Assembly: GCA_019722365.1 (NCBI GenBank)
Contig: JADFUC010000776.1
Span: forward strand, 248,001-312,000
DNA from: Lithospermum erythrorhizon
Lineage: Eukaryota > Streptophyta > Magnoliopsida > Boraginales > Boraginaceae
DNA: 64,000 nt
Direction: 5' to 3'
The position numbers were made by a program, and so were the translations under genes. Under the pieces are notes generated by a model, which was not told the origin of the DNA, did no database searches, and saw only the letters and a list, made by a program, of their open reading frames with translations. Below, in pieces: positions 35,711 to 48,850 of the stretch; positions within the stretch are counted from its first letter, which is position 1, and every line of letters starts with the position of its first letter.

Positions 35711-36725
35711 CGTAACCCCTCTCCCTTGAAATCGCTATGAATAATAATGGGCAAGGCTTCAAAATGGTTCCGTTCATTTGTAGTCAGTTTGTCCCTGAAC
35801 AGAATAGTATTTCTCATTTAGTCAAATGATTACACATGTGAGGTATATATAGGATAACTATAAATCAATACAATCTCAACAATAAGCTAACTGACATCTA
35901 TCTTTGTGCTCTATCAGTCCCCCATCCCAAATACCACAAACCAGACTAAATGGACAATATTTTTGGGACACACTAACTACAATTCCCACCCAAATACCAC
36001 AAACCTGATGAAATGGGTTTGATGATTCACTCAGATCAAGCAACAAAGAGTCCACGTCATCAGATAAACCCTTAACTTTCTCTGAATCAAACAGAATCGC
36101 CAGCCTTATTCGTTTATTATTGAGACTGTGAGTGATTCATCCATCAGAGCACTCGCTGAGGTTTGAGCAGAAAGCGATGATGCTAAAAAGTTACTCTTTG
36201 GTAGCCGATTGTGGCGGTGGAGTGAGGGTGGCTAAGACGGCGGAGCTTCCTGCAATTTCACGCAAGGAGCTTTTCGATCTAAGAAGTTTCATGAAATTAT
36301 CTATAAGTCGATTTTGTTAACCAATTGCTGATAAATACGCTCTGGGGGAAGCGAAAGTTAAATAAATGATGACAAGGCTCTATTTTAACTACGTGAAATA
36401 TACTCTAAATTTTGGCTTTAATGTCATAGAAAACAACAGCTTCAGATCGAAATCACAGATTTTAACGTTAAATATCATTAATTCAATCGGCAAAAGAAAA
36501 AGTTTCAGCACCCAAAATCCGATATAAGAACTAACTAGCTTACGCAATAAGATAGAACCAAAAAGAACACAATTTATATTATATTATTATTGTCTTACAT
36601 TAAAAAACATTCTTAAAAAAACATTCTAATAATAAGTCTACATAATTTGAGTTGTACAAGAATCTTATTTAACTACCACACGTGACCTACTTTTTTCCTA
36701 GCCATAATAATAGTAAACTCCTATC

Positions 36726-38888
36726 TTATTGGTTGCTACCAAAATGGCTTAGCCCCATAACTGAGTTCATGGAAGCAAACTTCACCAATTCTTGAGGCGA
36801 AAATGGCCGACGACCACCACCTTCACCACCACCCATGCCAAGAAAATCTCTTGTCGATTGTTGAAACATCATTGATTGATCAAGATTATTATTTGGTGTA
36901 CTTGTCATCGTCGTTGTTGATGTATTCCTAGATGATGAAGTGCAAAAGTTTGGAAATCCCCCCATCATCAAAGAATCATTTGTTGTTGTTGCACCAAAAT
37001 GTTCTTGTTGCTTTTGAAACAATGCACTATGAAGCTCACTTCTAGTTTGAAGCAAATGGTTGCCAAAAAATGTTGGAGTGGAGTTGCTTGAGGTTGAGCC
37101 AATTTGAGATGCTTTTTGAAGCAATGCTGTAGCTGACATTGGTGTTCCAGAATTTGTTGGTTGGTTTTGATTATTCTCAGAGGATAAAGAAGATGGTAAT
37201 ACTAGTGTTTGGGACATTGTTGGTTGTTTGACCAAGGAAAGATTTGAAGATGAAGATACTTGATTTCCAAAATTTCCCATTGGAGATAATGATCCATAAA
37301 AGTTACTATTATCATGCATGTCAATTGATGAAGTTGATGAAGGCATGAAAAGAGGTGAATTATTACTATTAGAAGATTGATGATGGTCTAACCATAGGGA
37401 TAGATTAGGCTTCTCTCTTTGACTTCCAGATAAATAATTTCCACCAAAATCTGATCCAAAAGAAGAAGCTCCAATTTGTGACATAATCCCACTTACATTA
37501 TTGGAGCTTTGTGTCAAATTTGCTTGGCAATTTACCATTAGGCTTTCATTTCGAAAGCTCAAATTGTTGGCTGCAATTGAACTCATTCTTGCCCCTTCTT
37601 CAGTTAATGCATCACAAAATGCTCTATGTGTAATGAAACTATCCTTCCTGTATAATAGATGTAATGAATGTCACTTGAAGGAAGAAGAAAATAATAATTA
37701 CTCCTCAATTACTATCAAAAGTGTCTCCAATCATTTCATCATTTATTATATTTTCCTGCATGCAATAAATGCAAGAATATAATGAAAGAATCACATTTAT
37801 TTCACTTCATTGCAAATATTCCCAAATCAATAGTAACATAGTATATCTTGTCATATATATATATATATATATGCAATTAACTACGAAATTAAGAATTCAT
37901 ACATACCTGGAAAATAGTGTGCCACAGTCACATTTGTACTCCCTAGTTCCACATGTTTTAGAGTGAGCTTTCCAATCTGAAAGTACAGCATACTTCTTTG
38001 AGCATTTTTCACATTTCCACTTCTTCTCTCCATGCTTTCTGCTAAAGTGTTTCTTGATTCCAGTGAGGTCACCTAAGGCTCTAGAAGGGTCATGGTGGAC
38101 ACAAGTCTTTTCAGGACATATGTAAACTTTTTTCTTTATTGGTTCTGTCTTGGACCTTTGCTTGAGCTTCCAAGGAAGGTTGTGTCCCCTCCTATGAAGC
38201 TGCAAATTTTGGTCCCTTTGAAACCCTTTGTTACAAACTTCACATATGAATCTATTTGTAGCCATAAGTGTCTGTGGTGAAAGGACAATAACTTCTGCAT
38301 CTGGATCTGAAAACCAATAAAAGAAGAATAATCATTTCAAGATTAGCCAATGATTTACTATCAACAATCAACTTAAAACATATATCCTCCTTGTGATACA
38401 CAAAGGGCAAGGTTGGGTACCATCCATCAACCCCCTTAATCCAGCTAAGGAGGAAGCCTTTTCAAATGTTTTGGGACATGTTAATGTAAATATAAATCAA
38501 CTTAAAACATCGAATTAATTGGTTCTGTGATAAAAAAAAATAATAATAATAATAATAAAAAATTATTTTGCATAAATTCTCAATTAGCTTGAACAAGAAA
38601 TACAATAAATAAGGAAACCAACTTCAATGAAGTAACATACAAATATTCGTTAAACAATTTATGCTTATAATTAAGTTATTATTAATCAAGTAACATACAA
38701 ATATTGGTTAAACAATTTATGCTTATAATTAAGTTATTATTACCTGGGGTGCCTGGTAGATTTCTTCTTTTCTTGGAAGCAATAGGATTGGTGGTAGGTT
38801 TATTAGGGTTAGGGTTATGTTCATCATCATGAACAAAGGATTTAATTGAAGAAGCTGGAAGAGAAACAGAAGTATTACCAGACATCAT
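36726..38888 (-). CDS. INDETERMINATE DOMAIN (IDD) C2H2 zinc-finger transcription factor, 3 exons, 488 aa
   Basis: Minus-strand exons are 38888-38744, 38306-37907 and 37647-36726, with GT-AG introns and a continuous frame. Exon 1 ends in the conserved nuclear-signal block KKRRNLPGTP, which joins DPDAEVIVLSPQTLMATNRF at the start of exon 2. Four zinc fingers follow from about residue 68: FICEVCNKGFQRDQNLQLH, then YICPEKTCVHH with HFSRKHG, then WKCEKCSKKYAVLSDWKAH, then YKCDCGTLFSRKDSFITH. The C-terminal half is rich in S, N and Q, and ends with TRDFLGMGGGEGGG and FSPQELVKFASM, matching the TR-DFLG motif that binds GRAS partners such as SCR or DELLA in this family. It should act in the nucleus as a DNA-binding regulator. 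The subgroup is uncertain. The start could be either of two adjacent ATGs (38888 or 38885). Confidence 0.95.
38632..38743. repeat. Tandem duplication at the IDD intron 1 splice donor
   Basis: 'agtaacatacaaatatt' through 'aagttattatta' (about 55 bp) occurs twice in a row with a single base difference. The right copy ends directly at the intron 1 donor of the minus-strand IDD gene. The left copy ends in 'atca' and lacks the donor. Confidence 0.9.
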
Positions 38889-40039
38889 TTTGAATGAGAA
38901 ATGATGATGATAATATAGGCTAAAGAGGTTAAGATTATTTTGGATAGTTTCACAAAAACAAGCTTCTTGGAAACAAAAGAATTAACAGTATGTAGTGCTA
39001 GCAAACAAAACTAATATTTCTTCTAATACAAACAGATAAATCCTTTGGTGGTATTATTCAACTATTCAGAGGTTTTCCCAAAAGAACAAGAATCAAGAAC
39101 ACAAAGCTTTGAAGAACCAAAATCAACAAATATTCTAAACTTCGGACTCTTGTATATGTTATAGAGAAAGATCTGGATTTATAAGCTAAGTAAAGACAAT
39201 TATATTATCTGAATAATACCCCTATCTTTCTCTCTCCAAAGACTATAAAGACTTTTGTAACCTTCCCCATTTCCAAGTCCTACCTCCATCCTCTTTATCA
39301 TATCATCCCAAGAAATGAAATATCTTTACAAAAATTATTTAATTTCCAACTTTTTAAAATAAGTCAGCCATAGGTTTATAACGGGGTCCATCCTAATACC
39401 CCCTTTCAACTTTTCTATATAGACAGTACTTGCTTCAAATTATGCATAGTTGTCTACAATTTATGTCGACGTATAAGTGTTGGATGCTTGCTGCTTGTCA
39501 CAAGAATTTGTAGAGCAGTGTGTCACTGTTGAATTTCGAGATTAATTTATCTTCATTATTATCAAGATTCACAAATTAGAGGTTGTTTGTCTCTTAAAAC
39601 AAAAGTCTACTAACACATAGTAGCACCATGTTAGTATTATGCTACCATTAAAGAAAGAATAGACTCAGGATCTGAGCATTTTTGGAAGCCGGGGAAGAAC
39701 AGTACTGGGCTCCTCTGCACATTTTTATTTCTTGCTCTTAATATAAAACACTTGAAATTTTTAAACATAAACTATCCAAACTTTGACAATTAATTTGAAT
39801 TTTTTAATAGATTCATCTAAAAATAGGTTAAAAAGTAATATTACTTGCTTTGACAATTAATTTCAATTTTTTTAAATGATTCATCTTAAAATAGCTTAAA
39901 TAATGATACTCCCTCCACAACGAAGACTGTTATATTTTCATAAATATTATAAAAATACAGAAAAATATTTACTCACAAAGTTTCAATTATTAAAAAGTCA
40001 AAAATTTAAAACGATAATCTTTTATGATTTTATGGTTAT

Positions 40040-40740
40040 GAGCGATATTACCCTAAAGACCATCCTCGTAGGTCAAAAAAAAAAACACAACAGAGCATGA
40101 ACAGTCCGTAAATAATTTAAAACAACGAAAAGAAAGACGGACACTTAAAGACCCTATCCTAGAGGCCAAAAATATTATCTAGATGACAACAATCGTAGAT
40201 AATTTATCGAAATTTAATGCTGTCGATAATTGAAAACAACATTTAAAAAAAAGGGAAAAAATATTTACGTGAAAAAAGAAAAACACAATGCATGCGAACT
40301 AAGATAAATTAAATGAAAAAGAAATGAAAAATAAAGACAAATTATTAATTTAACCCCTATCTCGAGTCTGACATGCAAAAAATATTATCTTTGTTTTATT
40401 AAATAATCGGGAAGATAATTTATCGACCATTGTAATTTGGGCTGATAATTTAAAAACAACCGTTAAAAAATCGATGAAAGGAAAAAACAATCACGCCAAG
40501 AATCCTACCCACTATGTTATTGCTAACGATTTTAATGCTCTATTCAATAATGCATTGAACTAATACAAAAAACATACGCATACGACCAAGAAATAAATTT
40601 AAAAAGTTTAACTAATTATTAACGAAGATCATATCCCGAGCTCCGAGGCCAAAAAAATATTATCACAAAGCAGCTTTTATTAAATAATCAAGTATTAATT
40701 TATCAAATTTAAAAAACCATATTAAAAAAGTTCAAAAAGA
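40040..40740. repeat. Degenerate repeat units with 'gccaaaaatattatc' core
   Basis: A loose motif series recurs at about 40148, 40353 and 40629, with a partial copy at about 40050: a 'ccta..ctagaggcc'-like start, 'aaaatattatc', 'ttattaaataatc', 'ataatttatcga' and 'aaaacaac..ttaaaaaa'. Spacing is irregular (about 205-276 bp). The copies are strongly diverged. Confidence 0.5.
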
Positions 40741-42984
40741 AAAAGCAGCTCCACGCGCCATGGTCCCATGACCATTCGCCTGGAGTACAACACACTTCTC
40801 TTTTTAATATACTACTATTGAAATAACCCGAATTTTTATGATTTAAGAATTGAAAGATTACTATTTCTCCTACCAAGAAGCGAAACGACACCTCAAGGCT
40901 GACATCACGCTAAGCCATACCTCCTACTACAGCACGCCAAATTTTATTTTACCTGCCAAGAACTCATTTATATTCAAATTTCTCCTCCTTTCTCCATGTT
41001 TTTACTCGTGAGTTTTCCTTCCCCTTTCCCCAAATATTTTTCTTTATTCTTATTCTCTCTCTTAAATCATAATCCCAAAGTTTCTATCAAGCTCAAAAAG
41101 TTGTGATAACTATATCATTTTATCAGTTATATAACTAGTTTTATAACTATGCTACATTTTTTAATTAGCTAAATCTACTAATGATATTTAGAGTTTGTGA
41201 TTCATATTTAATGTATTTAAATATAAGTACGTTATTATAGGTTGCTAAATTTATCAAATTAAATTCGTGTTGAATTATGTAAGTTGATTACTTATAATAT
41301 ATATAAACTAAATTATGTAATCATATTGTTAGCTTCATTTTAATTATTTAATGTATTTTCTGATAAGAAAGATCAATTTGCATTCTCGACATAACTAATA
41401 TACTTGACATGTATTGTTAAACGCAGATTTTATACGGGTATAAAGTAGTATATCGTGAAATTCGACGCAAATCGTATAAGCTCAAAGAAAGTAGCTTCAC
41501 AAATCTAAAAGACAGTTGTTAGTTTAAAGTTACTAAAGAAAAGAGAATTGTTATTATTATTTCTTGCTGGAGCATCGTGTAGTCAGTTTTGCAGAAGAAA
41601 GTTGTTGACATTGGGTCGTCAAGTAAAGATTTATATCACGCATTACAATCTTTCATATAACAGACATGCAGTTTGCATGCGCTTTTACAAGACGCAGCTT
41701 ATATACGCGATATGAGTATTTGCATTTCATGATGCTGAAAGATTATATGACCATGAGCATCTCGAAATTTCTCAAGGATATAATGGTATTTACTTCGACG
41801 ATTGTCACGCTGATTATTGCCGAACTCTAATAAACTTGTGATTCTCCTCGTAGTTGAGTTTTTTTCCCGTCATTAATAAGCAATCTTTTAACTGATTTTA
41901 TACTATTTTGTTCTCAAGTTATTTAGAAAGAAGAACGAAAGAACATTTTATCCTCAAGCTACTTGAAAGTAGTAAGAATTTGTTGCTCTGCTTTTTGTGC
42001 CAAAAGAGTATTTAAAAGGGTCAAATGGTCCAAAAACTCTTCAAAAGATGAAAAGGGTCAAATGGTCAAATAAGATGGGATCTACGGAAAAACCCACAAC
42101 TTTGTTTTTCTTCTGACAAGCGTACGTGTGGATGGTGGTGTGATTATATAGTGATATTTCAAGCATACACAGTAGTACTAGTATAGTTAAAAAGATTATT
42201 TAGGCTAAGGAGATGCAAAAAAGTTGTTTACCTTTATAAGAAAAAAACTAAAATGATTACAATGACATGTGAAGTTAAATCTAGTAATAAAACAGGGTGA
42301 AAAATCCATGTATGTCAGACAACATGAGAGAAAGAGAGATTATTAATTTTGCAGTTCCCTAGACGCTTCTGATTCCAATAATAATATCGTCCGTGAACCA
42401 AAAGATACTGTTACTATGGTGTACCTTAGCTTGTCACCGTGTGGGTTCTACTCATTCAGCTTTTCCAGTTGTACATCTCACATACTCATTACTGTACTAG
42501 GTGCTCAGGGGTGTTCATATAAACGAGATATAGCTTAGTCAAATTATCCAAGACATCATTTGGCTGGATCTTTGTAAAAGTACACTAATAACACAATGAA
42601 AACTTGGTGTTTAAAGTGGATGTCCAAAAATTAATTTTGACATTGACATCCACTTTAGATCTTGAAATCAATTTTTCATAAATTAATTATATTTATTTTA
42701 ATTCTGATTCATGTAATAGTCGTGAAGACCATTTCAAACATTTATCATTTAATTAATATAATACATTATCTATTAAAAAAAAGTAAAGTTAACTTGGTTT
42801 GACGTCCAACATCCATGAATGAATGCCAATTTTGCATTTATTGTATTAATATTGTGTGTGTTGCAACATCTATTGAGTTTTTTTAACATAATTAGGTAGA
42901 CATTTCAATAAATGAGTAAGAGGATAATTATTTAGGTATGATACTATGATAGTTACAAGGTTGTATACAATCATACATCCCATT

Positions 42985-43075
42985 TTCTAACTTCATTTAT
43001 TTGAACGGAAGATATTTAGAGATTATAATCTTCTAACTTCATTTGAACGGAAGATATTTAGAGATTATAATGCAA
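42985..43075. repeat. Short tandem duplication, about 43 bp
   Basis: 'ttctaacttcattt' through gaacggaagatatttagaga and ttataat occurs twice back to back. The first copy has four extra bases. Intergenic. Confidence 0.85.
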
Positions 43076-43139
43076 AGAAGAATTTTTATTATTTATTTAA
43101 AGTTATAAGACAAAATAAAATTTATTATAGTGAAAAAAT

Positions 43140-44650
43140 TCTCGCTGCATGCGCTTAATCAAATCGAAGCACCGAAATGGCCCAAACTATAAAGTTCCTA
43201 ACAAGTCATTGACGATCTGCTGGGACGTCCCGACCTCTTGACTCGACTCGTTTGATGGTTGTACGAAATTTTGGCTGATTCGAAATTGACCAAGGGCCGA
43301 TTCATTCTCGATTCGATTCTTTGACAGAGTTCTCATGAACCTGAGCATGCCATTCCTCATTCTTTCACTGACACGAGATCATCCGAACTGATATTGTCCA
43401 ACCCAGTTCTTTGGGCACGATTCCGTGTCGCTATATCGAATTTGACTCCCAGCCCATATTAGACTACTTCACCCAAGGTCTCTGGCAGAACATGACTCGA
43501 TTTCAATGGCTTCAATTGCCGCCACGGCCGACGTTCCCTGCTGAAACCTATAGTCACATCGCCTCGCGACTCCCGCGCTTACTGTCTATGACCAGAAATG
43601 AGACGCCACTGTCTTTTAAATTTATCTTATCCCATGTAACCCCAGCCTAAATACAATGAGCCGACAACAGCAGTTTATCGCTTATCCACGCTTCCACTGC
43701 ATCACAACAGCCTTAAGAACTCACATGCAGAAGTGAGACTTCAGCCGGCATTTTAGCCCTACCAGACTACTTAAGAACTGTCAGAATGACATCAAGATTA
43801 CGACTCGACCTCGTTGATGATACAAATCGAGCAGATAGCCTTTAAAGAACAGATCATTGAACTAAACATATGACCTAATATTCGTGCCAGATTTCCTATC
43901 TCCTTAACTCACGAATCAAACCCGAAATTTTATGTTGCTCATACAAAAATTTATGAACAATCGTTAATTTTATTCCTCGTGAATATTCAAGCCGCTCCCG
44001 AGATCTCTATCGATTCTCAATGATTTTGCTTCCGATTAAGCACTATCATAAGCCATATAGTAACTCTCGATTTCATTCATTTATTTAACACTGAGGCTTT
44101 TCCACCAGAGCCATGTTGCTTAAAAAGAGTTTAACTTTGCACTTAAGATCTCTATATTTTCTCACGCAGTTTTTAAGTATTTTGAATGCAGAATTTTATC
44201 ATAAATTTCGAAAATAAGGGTATTTCTAGGCTTCCCGGAATCCTCGAATGCTTACTGATAAGTGCCGTTGTTTTCGATTTCGCTTAATTTGCGATCTTAA
44301 CCGCTGACCTCCCGGCGCAAAGATCCGAACCGTCAAGATTTATGACTCCAAAATCAACATAGCCTATTTTGGATCAAGAATGTTCCTGATGGCCAAATAT
44401 ATTTTCATATCGACCTCGACCTTTTGTTCTCGAAATAAACTACAACTTCCTAGCCTCCATTTTCAACCCCGAACTTTTGGAAATTTTCAATTTAAATTTG
44501 TAACATTTTAACCTAATAAATGTGATTTAATGAACTCCTAAATTTTTTTAACTTTTAATTTGCTATTTTTAAAAATCTGTTCTACGAGGGTTTCACATTA
44601 AATTTGCAATATCGGTAACCCTACCACGTGTCAATTCTTAAGAGCTGATT
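43140..44650. other. CG-richer stretch, probable transposon remnant
   Basis: Base composition shifts: CG dinucleotides are frequent, unlike the flanks. A plus frame at 43411-43650 reads EFDSQPILDYFTQGLWQNMT then RFQWLQLPPRPTFPAETY and LSFKFILSHVTPA. This is protein-like, but I cannot assign it to a family. No terminal repeats were located. It is best taken as a fragment of an old element, not a host gene. Confidence 0.4.
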
Positions 44651-47419
44651 TTAATTAATTCCGATTGCTCATCAGAATCATTTTAATTATTATTTAATAA
44701 ATTTTCACTATCTACTGAAATATTGAGATATGTTATTTGTGAACATCAAACATCACGCATGTTAGGTGCTATTTTTCTTTTAATTGTTATCGTTATAGAC
44801 CTTGCTAGGACGAACCAAAGCTTTGAACTCATTAGAAAATCAAAATAAATACTTTGATTATACATTTGCTCATTGTTGTGGTTAAGTGTGGACTGTGGTC
44901 CACAAGCTGTATAATCTGGACATGAAGATCATTAAATACTACCAGATCGAACATTGAACTTTTCCATAGATAATATATAACAAAATATTAAACAAAAATA
45001 TACGCAATTGATGAACTGCTTTTAGCTTCATGCTGAATATTCCTATACTACGGAAAATATGACCTATGATCAGCGTGTGAATTAACCCATTGTTACTAAT
45101 AAATTTGTTACAAATTTATAAGGAAGGATTTTGTTACCATAAATTTTCAATCTGTTTTATTGATTTCGGGTCTGCAACTGTCACAATGTCCGTTGCAAAA
45201 AAAGGAGAGTTTGCTATAAATTGACATCGAGTTTTACCCATTGTTAAACTTATTTTAATTAATTGAGATATTTTATAACAATATATTTACATGATGAAAC
45301 TTACTTGATACAAAATTGAATGTTTAGGGAGGGGAGGAGAGCAAATTACTATTTTGCCCTTATCTTCTACCAAGACACTTCTTCCTATGCTTTCATTCAA
45401 TCAAGTTGTCGCTAACCCAAATCCCCCGAACCTGTTATACACACACTTAAATAATAATGGCCGTAAGAACGAACGTAAACGACATTTCGCTTCCCATTTA
45501 CAAAGATAGCTACAAGCCTTCATTGCTTTTAAAATTATTTCAATAAAAAAAATTACTATTCTTTGCCTAAAAGAGTTTATTTTTGAACATGCAAGTGCCA
45601 AAGGAGTTATGTTTTACATATTTGAGTTGATTTGTTATGCAATGTGTGTTAATATTTTTTGGGGGTTTAAGGTTTGTGACGAAAAAATTCAAGTTTATTG
45701 TTTATTGTTAAGAATCCAAGCATAAAGGTTAGTATATTTCAAGTTTATTGTTTTGATTATTACTTTTTGTTTAATTTTAGGATATTATTTCGAATTTTAT
45801 TTTATGGTTATGTGGTTTAACTTTGCTGATGTTATTGTACCTCTAAAATTCAACTAATTCTATATATAGCAAATTGAGTAATTTTAACTTTGTTGATAAT
45901 TCTTTTGGTTTACATTCTTTATTAACAAAGGTAAGCCAGTTAGGGATTCTGAAACTAGACAATCATTTTTGCTACATTTATGTCTAAAGAGGAGTCTAAT
46001 ATCGTACATTTATACACTCTCAAGAATACACCTGAAGTGAATACTTTGTTGGAGTTAGTTTTCATTATCTTATTTTATGGAACACCTCAAAATTAACTCC
46101 ATAATAGCTCAAAAATTAACGTATTCATTGTTTCTCCTTTGCAGGATGTATAATGCCGAGTTGCTACGTTTGGAATCCTGGTTCCATCTAGTGAAGATCG
46201 CGCTGAATCTGAGAAAGCACGATTTTTCAGATGGCTGTAAAAATTTATGTTAGTAACTATATTTGATCGTTTCCTTATTAATTTATCAACAAGTTGGTTA
46301 ACAGTGTGATAAGCTAGACAATATATGCTATATGAAATAACAGAGAAACAGATTAGCAGAGTAAAATAAAATGTTTATTCAATATGAACTCTGTGTCTCA
46401 CTCATAAACTGTGGTGCTGGTATTTATAATGGATACCAAACACCTAATCTCATACAAACTTTGACTAATAAGCCTAAGCCAAAGTACTACAAGCATAATT
46501 AAACACCTACTCCATTATGATATGAAACAACTAGACAGTGGACCATCAAATTGTCACATGTGAATTCCTCTGATCTTAATTGTTATTTTATATTTAGGTT
46601 TCTCTTAATATTGCAAACAGTGGACCAAATTATATTGTCACATTATCAAAGGGTCCTTATTGTCAAATTGAAAATATATGGGTTATTACACCACTGCTTC
46701 CGCTTGACACCAATCATGAAGACGGTAATGGTTATCTGGGACTATTGCTGGAAATAACCGAAATTTGGGATTTGTTATATCCTGGTGTGATGGATTCGAT
46801 CAGACTCTTCAAACGAATTTGGCCATGAATGACGAGAAAAATATGCGAGTCCACCCAACTAAACGATTTGATAGAAATTGTCAGAAAGTGGAATGTCAAA
46901 GGATTTATCTTGGCTTCATAGGCTCAAATAAGTATATTACTTGACCACGTGTCAACGGATGTTTGCCATAAGCAATGGCAAGTTGTATGCAAAACACCTG
47001 GGTAGCTTAATCATCAGATATTTATTGACATATTGTAAGTTCGGCATTGCCTCACTTCAAGATGATTCAAGGGGAAGGCATGCTCTACCAAGAAGTTTAA
47101 ATGTCCCAACTGCAAGGCTACTACAACCAAAACAACGACCGAATGACCCCAATTAATCCTGCTGGATCTTTGCATTGATAATAGCTTGACACGACCGACT
47201 TAGTAGAATAAAGCATCCAACGAACGGCGATGATTTTATAAATGACGACGAAGCATAAGCGAAATATTTATACCTAATCCATTCCTAATCAAGATGAAAG
47301 GACGATTAAGACGGTGAAGATGACTCTTTCTAATTATTCTAGATCAAATGCTGTTTTATTATCATAATCTACTACTATCGACTTGATATCGTTGTTCAAT
47401 CGTTCACTTTGCCATGTGG
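44651..47419. other. Intergenic region, no gene recognised
   Basis: Short frames at 45401-45601, 46551-46757 and 46941-47156 do not resemble known families. The part at about 46320-47250 has an LTR-like AT-rich lead and then mixed frames (for example MFAISNGKLYAKHLG), and could be another retroelement fragment, but no diagnostic motif is readable. Confidence 0.4.
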
Positions 47420-48850
47420 TCTGTCAGAAACCATTTTGATAGGTTCACAATAATATAATGTCTATGTTTTTGAAAAATTTCGATTCACCACAAAGTTAGC
47501 AACAAATTAGCTACACAGCACGCATGTTCCATTAGCAATGGCTTTCTAAATACATCGGGTAACGGGTTTCATAAGATTTGTTGCCACTTTCATGCATATC
47601 CGTGTGATTATTGATTTATTTTTCAAAGTTAATAAGAATAAGTTCATAATAAAGTTATTACATAATATGTCAATTTTATTCATTAAAATGAATGATAGAT
47701 ACATGTAAGAATTAAATATGTTTTATTATATTCGTGAATTCAAAATGTAATAACACGTTAGTATAGTGTTAATAATACGCTTCTTCAATATACTAAGTTT
47801 TTGATGCTTTCTTCATTAATAAAGGATTGAAAGTTATACCGACATAAAATATAAATGATAATACTAGATAACATTTTAATTTATAAAGATCAAAGTTAAT
47901 GATACACTAATGTTAGCGAGAGCAACACTAAACCAAAACTGGTATAGTCAGCCATGATCACGTAAAGAACGAAAGTACCTCTATCTAAGAATGGGTCAAG
48001 GACTTTCGCAACCGGTTTCATCAGCTTGGGTAAATTTGTTGTATATCCATGGTAATTATCGATGCATTCATCAAAATTAATATTTAACAAGTTCATAAAT
48101 ATAGTTATTACAATAATATGTTAGTTTTATTCACTAAATGGACGAGATACAATGTAAGAATAAAATATGTTTTACTATGTTAGTGAATTCATTATGTGAT
48201 AACACGACGTAGTAATAACAATTTCAATTCTTCAAGATACTAAGATTTTGTGATGTTTCTTCATTAGTAGATTCAGTTATACTTCCATATAAGATATACG
48301 ACAAGACTACATAAATATTTGAATTCATAATTATGATACACTAATAATGTTATAGGAAATAAATCAAACTCTAAATCTACAAATAATTTACATCCAGATA
48401 AAGAATTTAATTTATCATCAAAGAATGGGTTACAAATGACGTCCGTTAAATTCAAGCCATTATATTAGTTAGTAACTGGTCAGTATATCCGTTGTAATTA
48501 TTGATTTATTCGTCAAAATTAACAATAACAAATTCATAATAAAGTTATTATATAATATGCCATTTTTCTCCATTATTATGGATGATAAATATATGTAAGA
48601 ATTAAGTATTTTTTATTCTTTTCGTGTATTCACAATGTGATAATGTAGCAGAAGTTATTAGTATTATCGCTTATTCAAGCTTACTAAGATTTTAAATGTT
48701 TCTTCAGTCAGTGTAATTTGAGTTTTTTATCGCATAATACGAATTAATAATACCAAATAATATTCGAATTGGAGCAATACTCAAAGCTCACCTAATCAAA
48801 AGATCACGAAGTAACACCAAACTAACAATTCAATTCATAAACACATGATA
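47420..48850. repeat. Three-copy tandem repeat, period about 445 bp
   Basis: The anchor 'attattgatttatt.gtcaaa' lies at 47607, 48055 and 48497. After it each copy shows 'aataaagttattac.taatatg', 'ttttattcattaa', 'tgtaagaatta', 'tttttatt', 'gtgaattca.aatgt.ataac', 'tactaag.tttt' and tttcttcatta. Units are diverged by substitutions and small indels. No coding frame is conserved between copies. Confidence 0.8.

Larger units (their letters stand above)
33656..36725. other. Intergenic region with repeats and weak ORFs
   Basis: No firm gene is present. A minus frame (33667-33918) and a plus frame (36132-36320, with LVADCGGGVRVAKTAELPAI) have some coding-like character. A minus stretch at about 36105-36000 reads SEKVKGLSDDVDSLLLDLSE and then meets a donor-like 'cag|gtttgt'. 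None can be joined into a gene, so they may be old gene fragments. A 156-bp repeat and a C-rich tract are listed separately. The last 180 bp or so should hold the 3' UTR of the minus-strand IDD gene. Confidence 0.4.
38889..43140. other. Intergenic region upstream of the IDD gene
   Basis: The first few hundred bases should hold the IDD promoter and 5' UTR. No gene is recognised after that. Open frames at 39903-40100 and 40709-40891 are composition artefacts. Degenerate repeats are listed at 40040-40740 and 42985-43075. Confidence 0.5.

Noticed and set aside
35623..35817. 64-aa glycine-rich minus frame
   Set aside because: The glycine/arginine composition comes from the C-rich tract, not from a gene.
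37501..37782. Plus-strand frames across the IDD gene
   Set aside because: Shadows of the minus-strand IDD exon and intron.
46147..46254. Short plus frame after an acceptor-like 'gcag'
   Set aside because: Only 35 codons, with no recognisable motif and no partner exon.
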